Position numbers and translations under genes: made by a program. A DNA stretch of 64,000 nucleotides from Hydractinia symbiolongicarpus (lineage: Eukaryota > Cnidaria > Hydrozoa > Anthoathecata > Hydractiniidae): contig NC_079882.1 in assembly GCF_029227915.1 (NCBI RefSeq), positions 16,754,501-16,818,500 on the forward strand, given 5' to 3'. The notes below the pieces were generated by a model. It made no database searches, was not told the origin of the DNA, and saw nothing but the letters and a program-made list of their open reading frames with translations. Shown here piece by piece: positions 37,561-51,222 of this stretch; positions within the stretch are counted from its first letter, which is position 1; each line of letters opens with the position of its first letter.

Positions 37561-39664
37561 GGTTGTAATTTGGCCTTTTGCAGTCTAGTAAAGGCTTCAT
37601 ACGTAAATCACGTGGTTTCACCTGCCTGCGCAGGTTACCATTGGTCTAGTCCTTTCAGTCTCAATGTGCTACAACGTCCCAAGTCGTTTTCATTAGCGCC
37701 GTTGCTTTACAACACTCTTAACTACGTGCACAGTCCTATAAAGGCTGTAATATGGCCTTTTGCAGTCTAATAAAGTCCTCACACGTAAATCACGTGGTTC
37801 CATCTGCCTGCGCAGGTTACCATTGGACTATTCCTTCCAGTCTCAATGCACTACAACGTTTCATGTTGTTTTCCTTAGCGCCGTGGCCTTAGAACACTCT
37901 TAACTACGTTCACAGTCCTATAAAGGCTGTAATTTGGCCTTTTGCAGTCTAATAAAGGCATCACACGTTAATGACGTTGTTTCACAGGTCTGCGCAGGTT
38001 ACCATTGGACTATTCCTTCCAGTCTAAATGTGCTACAACGTCTCAAGTCGTTTTCATTATCGCTGTTGCCTTACAACACTCTTAAATATTTGCAAGTCCT
38101 ATAAAGGCTGTAATATGGCTTTTTGCAGTCTAATAAAGGCCTCACACGTAAATCACGTGGTTTCACCGGTCTGCGCAGGTTACCATTGGCCTAGTCCTTC
38201 CAGTCTCAATGCGCTACAACGTCCCAAGTCGTTTTCATTAGCGAAATTGCCTTAGAACACTCTTAACTACGTCCTAGTCCTATAAAGGCTGTATTATGGC
38301 CTTTTGCAGTCTAATAAAGGCCTCACACGTAAATCACGTGGTTTCATTTGCCTGTGCAGGTTTCCATTGGCCTAGTCCTTCCAGTCTCAATGTGCTACAA
38401 CGTCTCAAGTCGTTTTCATTAGCGCCGTTGCCTTAAGACACTCTTAACTACGTGCACAGTCCTATAAAGGCTGTAATTTGGCCTTTTGCAGTCTAATAAA
38501 GGCCTCACACGTAAATCACGTGGTTCCATCTGCCTGTGCAGGTTACCATTGGACTAGTCGTTCCAGTCTCAATGCGCTACAACGTCCCAAGTCGTTTTCA
38601 TTAGCGCTGTTGCCTTACAACACTCTTAACTACGTGCACAGTCCTATAAAGGCTGTTATTTGGCCTTTTGCAGTCTAATAGAGGCCTCACACGTAAATCA
38701 CGTGGTTCCATCCGCCTGTGCAGGTTACCATTGGACTAGTCGTTCCAGTCTCAATGCGCTACACCCTCCCAAGTCGTTTTCATTAGCGCTGTTGCTTTAC
38801 AACACCCTTAACTACGTGCACAGTCCTGTAAAGGCTGTAATATGGCCTTTTGCAGTCTAATAAAGGCCTCACACGTAAATCAAATGGTTTCACCGGTCTG
38901 CGCAGGTTACCATTCGACTATTCCTTCCAGTCTAAATGCGCTACAACGTATCAAGTTGTTTTCATTATCGCTGTTGCCTTACAACACTCTTAAATACGTG
39001 CACAGTCCTATAAAGGCTGTAATATGGCCTTTTGCAGTCTAATAAAGGCTTCACACGTAAATCACGTGGTTTCACCGGTCTGCGCAGGTTACCATTGGCG
39101 TAGTCCTTTCAGTGTCAATGCGCTACATGGTCCCAAGTCGTTTTCATTAGCGAAGTTGCCTTAGAACACTCTTAACTTCGTCCACAGTCCTATAAAGGCT
39201 GTATTGTGGCCTTTTGCAGTCTAATAAAGGCCTCACACGTAAATCACGTGGTTTCATTTACCTGTGCAGGTTTCCATTGGCCTAGTCCTTCCAGTCTCAA
39301 TGTGCTACAACGTCTCAAGTCGTTTTCATTAGCGCCGTTGCCTTAAGACACTCTTAACTACGTGCACAGTCCTATAAAGGCTGTAATTTGGCCTTTTGCA
39401 GTCTAGTAAAGGCTTCATACGTAAATCACGTGGTTTCACCTACCTGCGCAGGTTACCATTGGTCTAGTCCTTTCAGTCTCAATGTGCTACAACGTCCCAA
39501 GTCGTTTTCATTAGCGCCGTTGCTTTACAACACTCTTAACTACGTGCACAGTCCTATAAAGGCTGTAATATGGCCTTTTGCAGTCTAATAAAGTCCTCAC
39601 ACGTAAATCACGTGGTTCCATCTGCCTGCACAGGTTACCATTGGACTATTCCTTCCAGTCTCAA

Positions 39665-41299
39665 TGCACTACAACGTTTCATGTGGTTTTCCTTAGCGCC
39701 GTGGCCTTAGAACACTCTTAACTACGTTCACAGTCCTATAAAGGCTGTAATTTGGCCTTTTGCAGTCTAATAAAGGCCTCACACGTTAATGACGTTGTTT
39801 CACCGGTCTGCGCAGGTTACCATTGGACTATTCCTTCCAGTCTAAATGTGCTACAACGTCTCAAGTCGTTTTCATTATCGCTGTTGCCTTACAACACTCT
39901 TAAATATTTGCACAGTCTATAAAGGCTGTAGTATTGCCCTTTGCAGTCTAATAAAGGCCTCACACGTTAATCACGTGGTTTCACCGGTCTGCGCAGGTCA
40001 CCATTGGCCCAGTCCTTCCAGTCTCAATGCGCTACAACGTCCCAAGTCGTTTTCATTAGCGCCGTTGCCTTACAACACTCTTAACTACGTGCACAGTCCT
40101 ATAAAGGCTGTAATTTGGCCTTTTGCAGTCTAGTAAAGGCTTCATACATAGATCACGTCGTTTCACCTGTCTGCGCAGGTCACCATTGACCTAGTCCTTC
40201 CAGTCGCAATGTGCTACAACGTCTCAAGTCGTTTTCATTAGCGCCGTTGCCTTAAGACACTCTTAACTACCTGCACAGTCCTATAAAGGCTGTAGTATTG
40301 CCCTTTGCAGTCAAACAAAGGCCTCACACGTTAATCACGTGGTTTCACAGGTCTGCGCAGGTCACCATTGACCTAGTGCTTCCAGTCTCAATGCGCTGCA
40401 ACGTCCCAAGTCGTTTTCTTTAGCGCCGTTGCCTTACAACACTCTTAACTACGTTCACAGTCCTATAAAGGCTGTAATTTGGCCTTTTGCAGTCTAATAA
40501 AGGCCTCACACGTTAATTACGTGGTTTCACCGGTCTGCGCAGGTTACCATTGGACTATTCCTTCAGTCTAAATGAGCTACAACGTCTCAAGTCGTTTTTA
40601 TTATCGCTGTTGCCTTAGAACACTCTTAACTACGTTCACAGTCCTATAAAGGCTGTAATTTGGCCTTTTGCAGTCTAATAAAGGCCTCACACGTAAATCA
40701 CGTGGTTTCACCGGTCTGCGCAGGTTACCATTGGCCTAGTCCTTCCAGTCTCAATGCGCTACAACGTCCCAAGTCGTTTTCATTAGCGAAATTGCCTTAG
40801 AACACTCTTAACTACGTCCTAGTCCTATAAAGGCTGTATTATGGCCTTTTGCAGTCTAATAAAGGCCCCACACGTAAATCACGTGGTTTTATTTGCCTGT
40901 GCAGGTTTCCATTGGCCTAGTCCTTCCAGTCTCAATGTGCTACAACGTCTCAAGTCGTTTTCATTAGCGCCGTTGCCTTAAGACACTCTTAACTACGTGC
41001 ACAGTCCTATAAAGGCTGTAATTTGGCCTTTTGCAGTCTAATAAAGGCCTCACACGTAAATCACGTGGTTCCATCTGCCTGTGCAGGTTACCATTGGACT
41101 AGTCGTTCCAGTCTCAATGCGCTACAACGTCCCAAGTCGTTTTCATTAGCGCTGTTGCCTTACAACACTCTTAACTACGTGCACAGTCCTATAAAGGCTG
41201 TTATTTGGCCTTTTGCAGTCTAATAGAGGCCTCACACGTAAATCACGTGGTTCCATCCGCCTGTGCAGGTTACCATTGGACTAGTCGTTCCAGTCTCAA
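39665..41299 (+). repeat. Nine-monomer tandem duplication, copy 1 (1635 bp)
   Basis: The tandem unit starts in GCACTACAACGTTTCATGTGG and repeats at 41300. Shared private changes are CAGTCTATAAAGG (one base lost), CCTAGTGCTTCC, TTCCTTCAGTCTAAATGAGC (one base lost) and GGCCCAGTCC. The edge lies inside a monomer at the conserved CAGTCTCAATGC, so the exchange point was within a unit but in register. Confidence 0.9.
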
Positions 41300-42934
41300 T
41301 GCACTACAACGTTTCATGTGGTTTTCCTTAGCGCCGTGGCCTTAGAACACTCTTAACTACGTTCACAGTCCTATAAAGGCTGTAATTTGGCCTTTTGCAG
41401 TCTAATAAAGGCCTCACACGTTAATGACGTTGTTTCACCGGTCTGCGCAGGTTACCATTGGACTATTCCTTCCAGTCTAAATGTGCTACAACGTCTCAAG
41501 TCGTTTTCATTATCGCTGTTGCCTTACAACACTCTTAAATATTTGCACAGTCTATAAAGGCTGTAGTATTGCCCTTTGCAGTCTAATAAAGGCCTCACAC
41601 GTTAATCACGTGGTTTCACCGGTCTGCGCAGGTCACCATTGGCCCAGTCCTTCCAGTCTCAATGCGCTACAACGTCCCAAGTCGTTTTCATTAGCGCCGT
41701 TGCCTTACAACACTCTTAACTACGTGCACAGTCCTATAAAGGCTGTAATTTGGCCTTTTGCAGTCTAGTAAAGGCTTCATACATAGATCACGTCGTTTCA
41801 CCTGTCTGCGCAGGTCACCATTGACCTAGTCCTTCCAGTCGCAATGTGCTACAACGTCTCAAGTCGTTTTCATTAGCGCCGTTGCCTTAAGACACTCTTA
41901 ACTACCTGCACAGTCCTATAAAGGCTGTAGTATTGCCCTTTGCAGTCAAACAAAGGCCTCACACGTTAATCACGTGGTTTCACAGGTCTGCGCAGGTCAC
42001 CATTGACCTAGTGCTTCCAGTCTCAATGCGCTGCAACGTCCCAAGTCGTTTTCTTTAGCGCCGTTGCCTTACAACACTCTTAACTACGTTCACAGTCCTA
42101 TAAAGGCTGTAATTTGGCCTTTTGCAGTCTAATAAAGGCCTCACACGTTAATTACGTGGTTTCACCGGTCTGCGCAGGTTACCATTGGACTATTCCTTCA
42201 GTCTAAATGAGCTACAACGTCTCAAGTCGTTTTTATTATCGCTGTTGCCTTAGAACACTCTTAACTACGTTCACAGTCCTATAAAGGCTGTAATTTGGCC
42301 TTTTGCAGTCTAATAAAGGCCTCACACGTAAATCACGTGGTTTCACCGGTCTGCGCAGGTTACCATTGGCCTAGTCCTTCCAGTCTCAATGCGCTACAAC
42401 GTCCCAAGTCGTTTTCATTAGCGAAATTGCCTTAGAACACTCTTAACTACGTCCTAGTCCTATAAAGGCTGTATTATGGCCTTTTGCAGTCTAATAAAGG
42501 CCCCACACGTAAATCACGTGGTTTTATTTGCCTGTGCAGGTTTCCATTGGCCTAGTCCTTCCAGTCTCAATGTGCTACAACGTCTCAAGTCGTTTTCATT
42601 AGCGCCGTTGCCTTAAGACACTCTTAACTACGTGCACAGTCCTATAAAGGCTGTAATTTGGCCTTTTGCAGTCTAATAAAGGCCTCACACGTAAATCACG
42701 TGGTTCCATCTGCCTGTGCAGGTTACCATTGGACTAGTCGTTCCAGTCTCAATGCGCTACAACGTCCCAAGTCGTTTTCATTAGCGCTGTTGCCTTACAA
42801 CACTCTTAACTACGTGCACAGTCCTATAAAGGCTGTTATTTGGCCTTTTGCAGTCTAATAGAGGCCTCACACGTAAATCACGTGGTTCCATCCGCCTGTG
42901 CAGGTTACCATTGGACTAGTCGTTCCAGTCTCAA
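41300..42934 (+). repeat. Nine-monomer tandem duplication, copy 2 (1635 bp)
   Basis: Matches 39665-41299 including all four private changes. A partial third copy, about 43020-44310, lies 1273 bp after 41748-43037. It lacks the CCTAGTGCTTCC and TTCCTTCAG changes, so copies 1 and 2 are closer to each other than to the third. Confidence 0.9.
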
Positions 42935-43019
42935 TGCGCTACACCCTCCCAAGTCGTTTTCATTAGCGCTGTTGCTTTACAACACTCTTAACTACGTGCA
43001 CAGTCCTGTAAAGGCTGTA

Positions 43020-44310
43020 ATTTGGCCTTTTGCAGTCTAGTAAAGGCTTCATACATAGATCACGTGGTTTCACCTGTCTGCGCAGGTCACCATTGACCTA
43101 GTCCTTCCAGTCGCAATGTGCTACAACGTCTCAAGTCGTTTTCATTAGCGCCGTTGCCTTAAGACACTCTTAACTACCTGCACAGTCCTATAAAGGCTGT
43201 AGTATTGCCCTTTGCAGTCAAACAAAGGCCTCACACGTTAATCACGTGGTTTCACAGGTCTGCGCAGGTCACCATTGACCTAGTCCTTCCAGTCTCAATG
43301 CGCTGCAACGTCCCAAGTCGTTTTCTTTAGCGCCGTTGCCTTACAACACTCTTAACTACGTTCACAGTCCTATAAAGGCTGTAATTTGGCCTTTTGCAGT
43401 CTAATAAAGGCCTCACACGTTAATTACGTGGTTTCACCGGTCTGCGCAGGTTACCATTGGACTATTCCTTCCAGTCTAAATGAGCTACAACGTCTCAAGT
43501 CGTTTTTATTATCGCTGTTGCCTTAGAACACTCTTAACTACGTTCACAGTCCTATAAAGGCTGTAATTTGGCCTTTTGCAGTCTAATAAAGGCCTCACAC
43601 GTAAATCACGTGGTTTCACCGGTCTGCGCAGGTTACCATTGGCCTAGTCCTTCCAGTCTCAATGCGCTACAACGTCCCAAGTCGTTTTCATTAGCGAAAT
43701 TGCCTTAGAACACTCTTAACTACGTCCTAGTCCTATAAAGGCTGTATTATGGCCTTTTGCAGTCTAATAAAGGCCCCACACGTAAATCACGTGGTTTTAT
43801 TTGCCTGTGCAGGTTTCCATTGGCCTAGTCCTTCCAGTCTCAATGTGCTACAACGTCTCAAGTCGTTTTCATTAGCGCCGTTGCCTTAAGACACTCTTAA
43901 CTACGTGCACAGTCCTATAAAGGCTGTAATTTGGCCTTTTGCAGTCTAATAAAGGCCTCACACGTAAATCACGTGGTTCCATCTGCCTGTGCAGGTTACC
44001 ATTGGACTAGTCGTTCCAGTCTCAATGCGCTACAACGTCCCAAGTCGTTTTCATTAGCGCTGTTGCCTTACAACACTCTTAACTACGTGCACAGTCCTAT
44101 AAAGGCTGTTATTTGGCCTTTTGCAGTCTAATAGAGGCCTCACACGTAAATCACGTGGTTCCATCCGCCTGTGCAGGTTACCATTGGACTAGTCGCTCCA
44201 GTCTCAATGCGCTACACCCTCCCAAGTCGTTTTCATTAGCGCTGTTGCTTTACAACACTCTTAACTACGTGCACAGTCCTGTAAAGGCTGTAATATGGCC
44301 TTTTGCAGTC
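43020..44310 (+). repeat. Partial third copy, offset 1273 bp
   Basis: Follows the order of 41748-43037 but retains the ancestral CCTAGTCCTTCC and CCTTCCAGTCTAAATGAGC. The following 44295-44960 matches 38842-39507 (offset 5453). The sequence then jumps to match 39670 onward (offset 5271) and later 43883 onward (offset 1637). The region is a mosaic of at least three exchange events. Confidence 0.83.
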
Positions 44311-47023
44311 TAATAAAGGCCTCACACGTAAATCAAATGGTTTCACCGGTCTGCGCAGGTTACCATTCGACTATTCCTTCCAGTCTAAATGCGCTACAAC
44401 GTATCAAGTTGTTTTCATTATCGCTGTTGCCTTACAACACTCTTAAATACGTGCACAGTCCTATAAAGGCTGTAATATGGCCTTTTGCAGTCTAATAAAG
44501 GCTTCACTCGTAAATCACGTGGTTTCACCGATCTGCGCAGGTTACCATTGGCGTAGTCCTTTCAGTCTCAATGCGCTACAACGTCCCAAGTCGTTTTCAT
44601 TAGCGAAGTTGCCTTAGAACACTCTTAACTTCGTCCACAGTCCTATAAAGGCTGTATTGTGGCCTTTTGCAGTCTAATAAAGGCCTCACACGTAAATCAC
44701 GTGGTTTCATTTGCCTGTGCAGGTTTCCATTGGCCTAGTCCTTCCAGTCTCAATGTGCTACAACGTCTCAAGTCGTTTTCATTAGCGCCGTTGCCTTAAG
44801 ACACTCTTAACTACGTGCACAGTCCTATAAAGGCTGTAATTTGGCCTTTTGCAGTCTAGTAAAGGCTTCATACGTAAATCACGTGGTTTCACCTGCCTGC
44901 GCAGGTTACCATTGGTCTAGTCCTTTCAGTCTCAATGTGCTACAACGTTTCATGTGGTTTTCCTTAGCGCCGTGGCCTTAGAACACTCTTAACTACGTTC
45001 ACAGTCCTATAAAGGCTGTAATTTGGCCTTTTGCAGTCTAATAAAGGCCTCACACGTTAATGACGTTGTTTCACCGGTCTGCGCAGGTTACCATTGGACT
45101 ATTCCTTCCAGTCTAAATGTGCTACAACGTCTCAAGTCGTTTTCATTATCGCTGTTGCCTTACAACACTCTTAAATATTTGCACAGTCTATAAAGGCTGT
45201 AGTATTGCCCTTTGCAGTCTAATAAAGGCCTCACACGTTAATCACGTGGTTTCACCGGTCTGCGCAGGTCACCATTGGCCTAGTCCTTCCAGTCTCAATG
45301 CGCTACAACGTCCCAAGTCGTTTTCATTAGCGCCGTTGCCTTACAACACTCTTAACTACGTGCACAGTCCTATAAAGGCTGTAATTTGGCCTTTTGCAGT
45401 CTAGTAAAGGCTTCATACATAGATCACGTGGTTTCACCTGTCTGCGCAGGTCACCATTGACCTAGTCCTTCCAGTCTCAATGTGCTACAACGTCTCAAGT
45501 CGTTTTCATTAGCGCCGTTGCCTTAAGACACACTTAACTACGTGCACAGTCCTATAAAGGCTGTAATTTGGCCTTTTGCAGTCTAATAAAGGCCTCACAC
45601 GTAAATCACGTGGTTCCATCTGCCTGTGCAGGTTACCATTGGACTAGTCGTTCCAGTCTCAATGCGCTACAACGTCCCAAGTCGTTTTCATTAGCGCTGT
45701 TGCCTTACAACACTCTTAACTACGTGCACAGTCCTATAAAGGCTGTTATTTGGCCTTTTGCAGTCTAATAGAGGCCTCACACGTAAATCACGTGGTTCCA
45801 TCCGCCTGTGCAGGTTACCATTGGACTAGTCGCTCCAGTCTCAATGCGCTACACCCTCCCAAGTCGTTTTCATTAGCGCTGTTGCTTTAAAACACTCTTA
45901 ACTACGTGCACAGTCCTGTAAAGGCTGTAATATGGCCTTTTGCAGTCTAATAAAGGCCTCACACGTAAATCAAATGGTTTCACCGGTCTGCGCAGGTTAC
46001 CATTCGACTATTCCTTCCAGTCTAAATGCGCTACAACGTATCAAGTTGTTTTCATTATCGCTGTTGCCTTACAACACTCTTAAATACGTGCACAGTCCTA
46101 TAAAGGCTGTAATATGGCCTTTTGCAGTTTAATAAAGGCTTCACTCGTAAATCACGTGGTTTCACCGGTCTGCGCAGGTTACCATTGGCGTAGTCCTTTC
46201 AGTGTCAATGCGCTACAACGTCCCAAGTCGTTTTCATTAGCGAAGTTGCCTTAGAACACTCTTAACTTCGTCCACAGTCCTATAAAGGCTGTATTGTGGC
46301 CTTTTGCAGTCTAATAAAGGCCTCACACGTAAATCACGTGGTTTCATTTGCCTGTGCAGGTTTCCATTGGCCTAGTCCTTCCAGTCTCAATGTGCTACAA
46401 CGTCTCAAGTCGTTTTCATTAGCGCCGTTGCCTTAAGACACTCTTAACTACGTGCACAGTCCTATAAAGGCTGTAATTTGGCCTTTTGCAGTCTAGTAAA
46501 GGCTTCATACGTAAATCACGTGGTTTCACCTGCCTGCGCAGGTTACCATTGGTCTAGTCCTTTCAGTCTCAATGTGCTACAACGTTTCATGTAGTTTTCC
46601 TTAGCGCCGTGGCCTTAGAACACTCTTAACTACGTTCACAGTCCTATAAAGGCTGTAATTTGGCCTTTTGCAGTCTAGTAAAGGCTTCATACATAGATCA
46701 CGTGGTTTCACCTGTCTGCGCAGGTCACCATTGACCTAGTCCTTCCAGTCTCAATGTGCTACAACGTCTCAAGTCGTTTTCATTAGCGCCGTTGCCTTAA
46801 GACACTCTTAACTACCTGCACAGTCCTATAAAGGCTGTAGTATTGCCCTTTGCAGTCAAACAAAGGCCTCACACGTTAATCACGTGGTTTCACAGGTCTG
46901 CGCAGGTCACCATTGACCTAGTCCTTCCAGTCTCAATGCGCTGCAACGTCCCAAGTCGTTTTCATTAGCGCCGTTGCCTTACAACACTCTTAACAACGTT
47001 CACAGTCCTATAAAGGCTGTAAT

Positions 47024-50000
47024 TTGGCCTTTTGCAGTCTAATAAAGGCCTCACATGTTAATTACGTGGTTTCACCGGTCTGCGCAGGTTACCATTGGAC
47101 TATTCCTTCCAGTCTAAATGAGCTACAACGTCTCAAGTCGTTTTTATTATCGCTGTTGCCTTACAACACTCCTAAATACTTGCACAGTCCTATAAAGGCT
47201 GTAATATGGCCTTTTGCAGTCTAATAAAGGCCTCACACGTAAATCACGTGGTTTCACCGGTCTGCGCAGGTTTCCATTGGCCTAGTCCTTCCAGTCTCAA
47301 TGCGCTACAACGTCCCAAGTCGTTTTCATTAGCGAAGTTGCCTTAGAACACTCTTAACTACGTCCTAGTCCTATAAAGGCTGTAATTTGGCCTTTTGCAG
47401 TCTAGTAAAGGCTTCATACGTAAATCACGTTTCACCTGCCTGCGTAGGTTACCATCGGCCTAGTTCTTCCAGTCTCAATGTGCTACAACATCCCAAGTCG
47501 TTTTCATTAGCGCCGTTGCTTTACAACACTCTTAACTACGTGCACAGTCCTTTAAAGGCTGTAATATGGCCTTTTGCAGTCTAATAAAGGCCTCACACGT
47601 AAATCACGTGATTTCACCGGTGTGCGCAGGTTACCATTGGTCTAGTCCTTTCAGTCTCAATGCGCTACAACGTCCCAAGTCCTTTTCATTATCGCTGTTG
47701 CCTTACAACACTCTTAAATACGTGCACAGTCCTATAAAGGCTGTAATATGGCCTTTTGCAGTCTAATAAAGGCCTCACACGTAAATCGCGTGGTTCCATT
47801 TGTCTGTGCAGGTTACCACTGGACTATTACTTCCAGTCTCAATGCGCTACAGCGTCCCAAGTCATTTTCATTAGCGCCGTTGCCATACAACACTCTTAAC
47901 TACCTGCACAGTCCTGTAAAGGCTGTAATTTGGCCTTTTGCAGCCTAGTAAAGGCTTCATACATAGATCACGTGGTTTCACAGGTCTGCGCAGGTCACCA
48001 TTGACCTAGTCCTTCCAGTCTCAATGCGCTGCAACGTCCCAAGTCGTTTTCATTAGCGCCGTTGCCTTACAACACTCTTAACTACGTTCACAGTCCTATA
48101 AAGGCTGTAATTTGGCCTTTTGCAGTCTAATAAAGGCCTCACACGTTAATTACGTGGTTTCACCGGTCTGCGCAGGTTACCAATGGACTATTCCTTCCAG
48201 TCTAAATGAGCTACAACGTCTCAAGTCGTTTTTATTATCGCTGTTGCCTTACAACACTCCTAAATACTTGCACAGTCCTATAAAGGCTGTAATATGGCCT
48301 TTTGCAGTCTAATAAAGGCCTCACACGTAAATCACGTGGTTTCACCGGTCTGCGCAGGTTTCCATTGGCCTAGTCCTTCCAGTCTCAATGCGCTACAACG
48401 TCCCAAGTCGTTTTCATTAGCGAAGTTGCCTTAGAACACTCTTAACTACGTCCTAATCCTATAAAGGCTGTAATTTGGCCTTTTGCAGTCTAGTAAAGGC
48501 TTCATACGTAAATCACGTGGTTTCACCTGCCTGCGCAGGTTACCATCGGCCTAGTCCTTCCAGTCTCAATGTGCTACAACGTCCCAAGTCGTTTTCATTA
48601 GCGCCGTTGCTTTACAACACTCTTAACTACGTGCACAGTCCTATAAAGGCTGTAATATGGCCTTTTGCAGTCTAATAAAGGCCTCACACGTAAATCGCGT
48701 GGTTCCATTTGTCTGTGCAGGTTACCACTGGACTATTACTTCCAGTCTCAATGCGCTACAGCGTCCCAAGTCATTTTTATTAGCGCCGTTGCCATACAAC
48801 ACTCTTAACTACCTGCACAGTCCTGTAAAGGCTGTAATATGGCCTTTTGCAGTCTAATAAAGGCCTCACACGTAAATCACGTGGTTTCACCTGTCTGCGC
48901 AGGTTACCATTGGCCTAGTCCTTACATTCTCTATGCGCTACAACGTCCCAAGTCGTTTTCATTAGCGCCGTTGCCTTACAACACTCTTAACTACGTGCAC
49001 AGTCCTATAAAGGCTGTAATATGGCCTTTTGCAGTCAAACAAAGGCCTCACACGTTAATCACGTGGTTTCACAGGTCTGCGCAGGTCACCATTGACCTAG
49101 TCCTTCCAGTCTCAATGCGCTGCAACGTCCCAAGTCGTTTTCATTAGCGCCGTTGCCTTACAACACTCTTAACTACGTTCACAGTCCTATAAAGGCTGCA
49201 ATTTGGCCTTTTGCAGTCTAATAAAGGCCTCACACGTTAATTACGTGGTTTCACCGGTCTGCGCAGGTTACCATTGGACTATTCCTTCCAGTCTAAATGA
49301 GCTACAACGTCTCAAGTCGTTTTTATTATCGCTGTTGCCTTACAACACTCCTAAATACTTGCACAGTCCTATAAAGGCTGTAATATGGCCTTTTGCAGTC
49401 TAATAAAGGCCTCACACGTAAATCACGTGGTTTCACCGGTCTGCGCAGGTTTCCATTGGCCTAGTCCTTCCAGTCTCAATGCGCTACAACGTCCCAAGTC
49501 GTTTTCATTAGCGAAGTTGCCTTAGAACACTCTTAACTACGTCCTAGTCCTATAAAGGCTGTAATTTGGCCTTTTGCAGTCTAGTAAAGGCTTCATACGT
49601 AAATCACGTGGTTTCACCTGCCTGCGCAGGTTACCATCGGCCTAGTCCTTCCAGTCTCAATGTGCTACAACGTCCCAAGTCGTTTTCATTAGCGCCGTTG
49701 CTTTACAACACTCTTAACTACGTGCACAGTCCTATAAAGGCTGTAATATGGCTTTTTGCAGTCTAATAAAGGCCTCACACGTAAATCACGTGATTTCACC
49801 GGTCTGCGCAGGTTACCATTGGTCTAGTCCTTCCAGTCTCAATGCGCTACAACGTCCCAAGTCGTTTTCATTATCGCTGTTGCCTTACAACACTCTTAAA
49901 TACGTGCACAGTCCTATAAAGACTGTAATATGGCCTTTTGCAGTCTAATAAAGGCCTCACTCGTAAATCGCGTGGTTCCTTTTGTCTGTGCAGGTTACCA

Positions 50001-50300
50001 CTGGACTATTACTTCCAGTCTCAATGCGCTACAGCGTCCCAAGTCATTTTCATTAGCGCCGTTGCCATACAACACTCTTAACTACCTGCACAGTCCTGTA
50101 AAGGCTGTAATATGGCCTTTTGCAGTCTAATAAAGGTCACACACGTAAATTACGTGGTTTCACCAATCTGCGTAGGTTACCATTGGCCTAGTCCTTACAG
50201 TCTCAATGCGCTCAACAGTCTCAACAGTCTCAACAGTCTCAAGTCGTTTTCATTGGCGAAGTTGCCTTAGAACACTCTTAACTACGTGCACAGTCCAATA
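47024..50300 (+). repeat. Hexamer higher-order repeat, about three tandem units (1088 and 1091 bp)
   Basis: Units begin near 47024, 48112 and 49203 with the TTAATTACGTGG/AAATGAGCTACAACG type. They end with the AATCGCGTGG/CACTGGACTATTACTTCC type. Unit lengths are six monomers minus 4 and minus 1 bp. One copy lost a few bases in AATCACGTTTCACC (about 47423). Pieces of the same unit occur again near 50857-51421 and 51585-51967. Confidence 0.85.
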
Positions 50301-50311
50301 AAGGCTGTAAT
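50112..50311 (+). repeat. Enlarged 200-bp monomer with a nested 9-bp triplet repeat
   Basis: The landmark spacing here is 200 bp, 18 more than usual. The excess is a short tandem of TCAACAGTC repeated three times (50212-50238), placed where other copies read GCGCTACAACGTCTCAAG. The unit has arisen by expansion of a local CAGTCTCAA-like string. The closely similar monomer at about 51951-52130 lacks it. Confidence 0.95.
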
Positions 50312-51222
50312 ATGGCCTTTTGCAGTCTATTAAAGGCCTCACACGTAAATCACGTGGTTTCACCTGTCTGCGCAGGTTACCATTGGCCTAGTCCTTACAT
50401 TCTCAATGCGCTACAACGTCCCAAGTCGTTTTCATTGGCGCCGTTGCTTTACAACACTCATAACTACGTGTACAGTCCTATAAAGGCTGTAATATGGCCC
50501 TTTGCTGTCTAATAAAGGCCTCACACGTTAATCACGTGGTTTCACCGGTCTGCGCAGGTCACCATTGGACTAGTCGTTCCAGTCTCAATGCGCTACAACC
50601 TCCCAAGTTGTTTTCATTATCGCTGTTGCCTTACAACACTCCTAAATACTTGCACAGTCCTATAAAGGCTGTAATATGGCCTTTTGCAGTCTAATAAAGG
50701 CCTCACACGTAAATCACGTGGTTTCACCGGTCTGCGCAGGTTTCCATTGGCCTAGTCCTTCCAGTCTCAATGCGCTACAACGTCCCAAGTCGTTTTCATT
50801 AGCGAAGTTGCCTTAGAACACTCTTAACTACGTCCTAGTCCTATAAAGGCTGTAATTTGGCCTTTTGCAGTCTAGTAAAGGCTTCATACGTAAATCACGT
50901 GGTTTCACCTGCCTGCGCAGGTTACCATCGGCCTAGTCCTTCCAGTCTCAATGTGCTACAACGTCCCAAGTCGTTTTCATTAGCGCCGTTGCTTTACAAC
51001 ACTCTTAACTACGTGCACAGTCCTATAAAGGCTGTAATATGGCCTTTTGCAGTCTAATAAAGGCCTCACACGTAAATCGCGTGGTTCCATTTGTCTGTGC
51101 AGGTTACCACTGGACTATTACTTCCAGTCTCAATGCGCTACAGCGTCCCAAGTCATTTTCATTAGCGCCGTTGCCATACAACACTCTTAACTACCTGCAC
51201 AGTCCTGTAAAGGCTGTAATAT

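Noticed and set aside
38028-49147. Longer open frames of 75 to 102 codons (38028-38255, 39846-40133, 41481-41768, 45117-45404, 48839-49147)
   Set aside because: They result from 1-2 bp deletions near CAGTCCTATAAAGG, or loss of the usual stop where GTCTAATAAAG became GTCAAACAAAG, which fuses frames of adjacent monomers. They are repeat artefacts.
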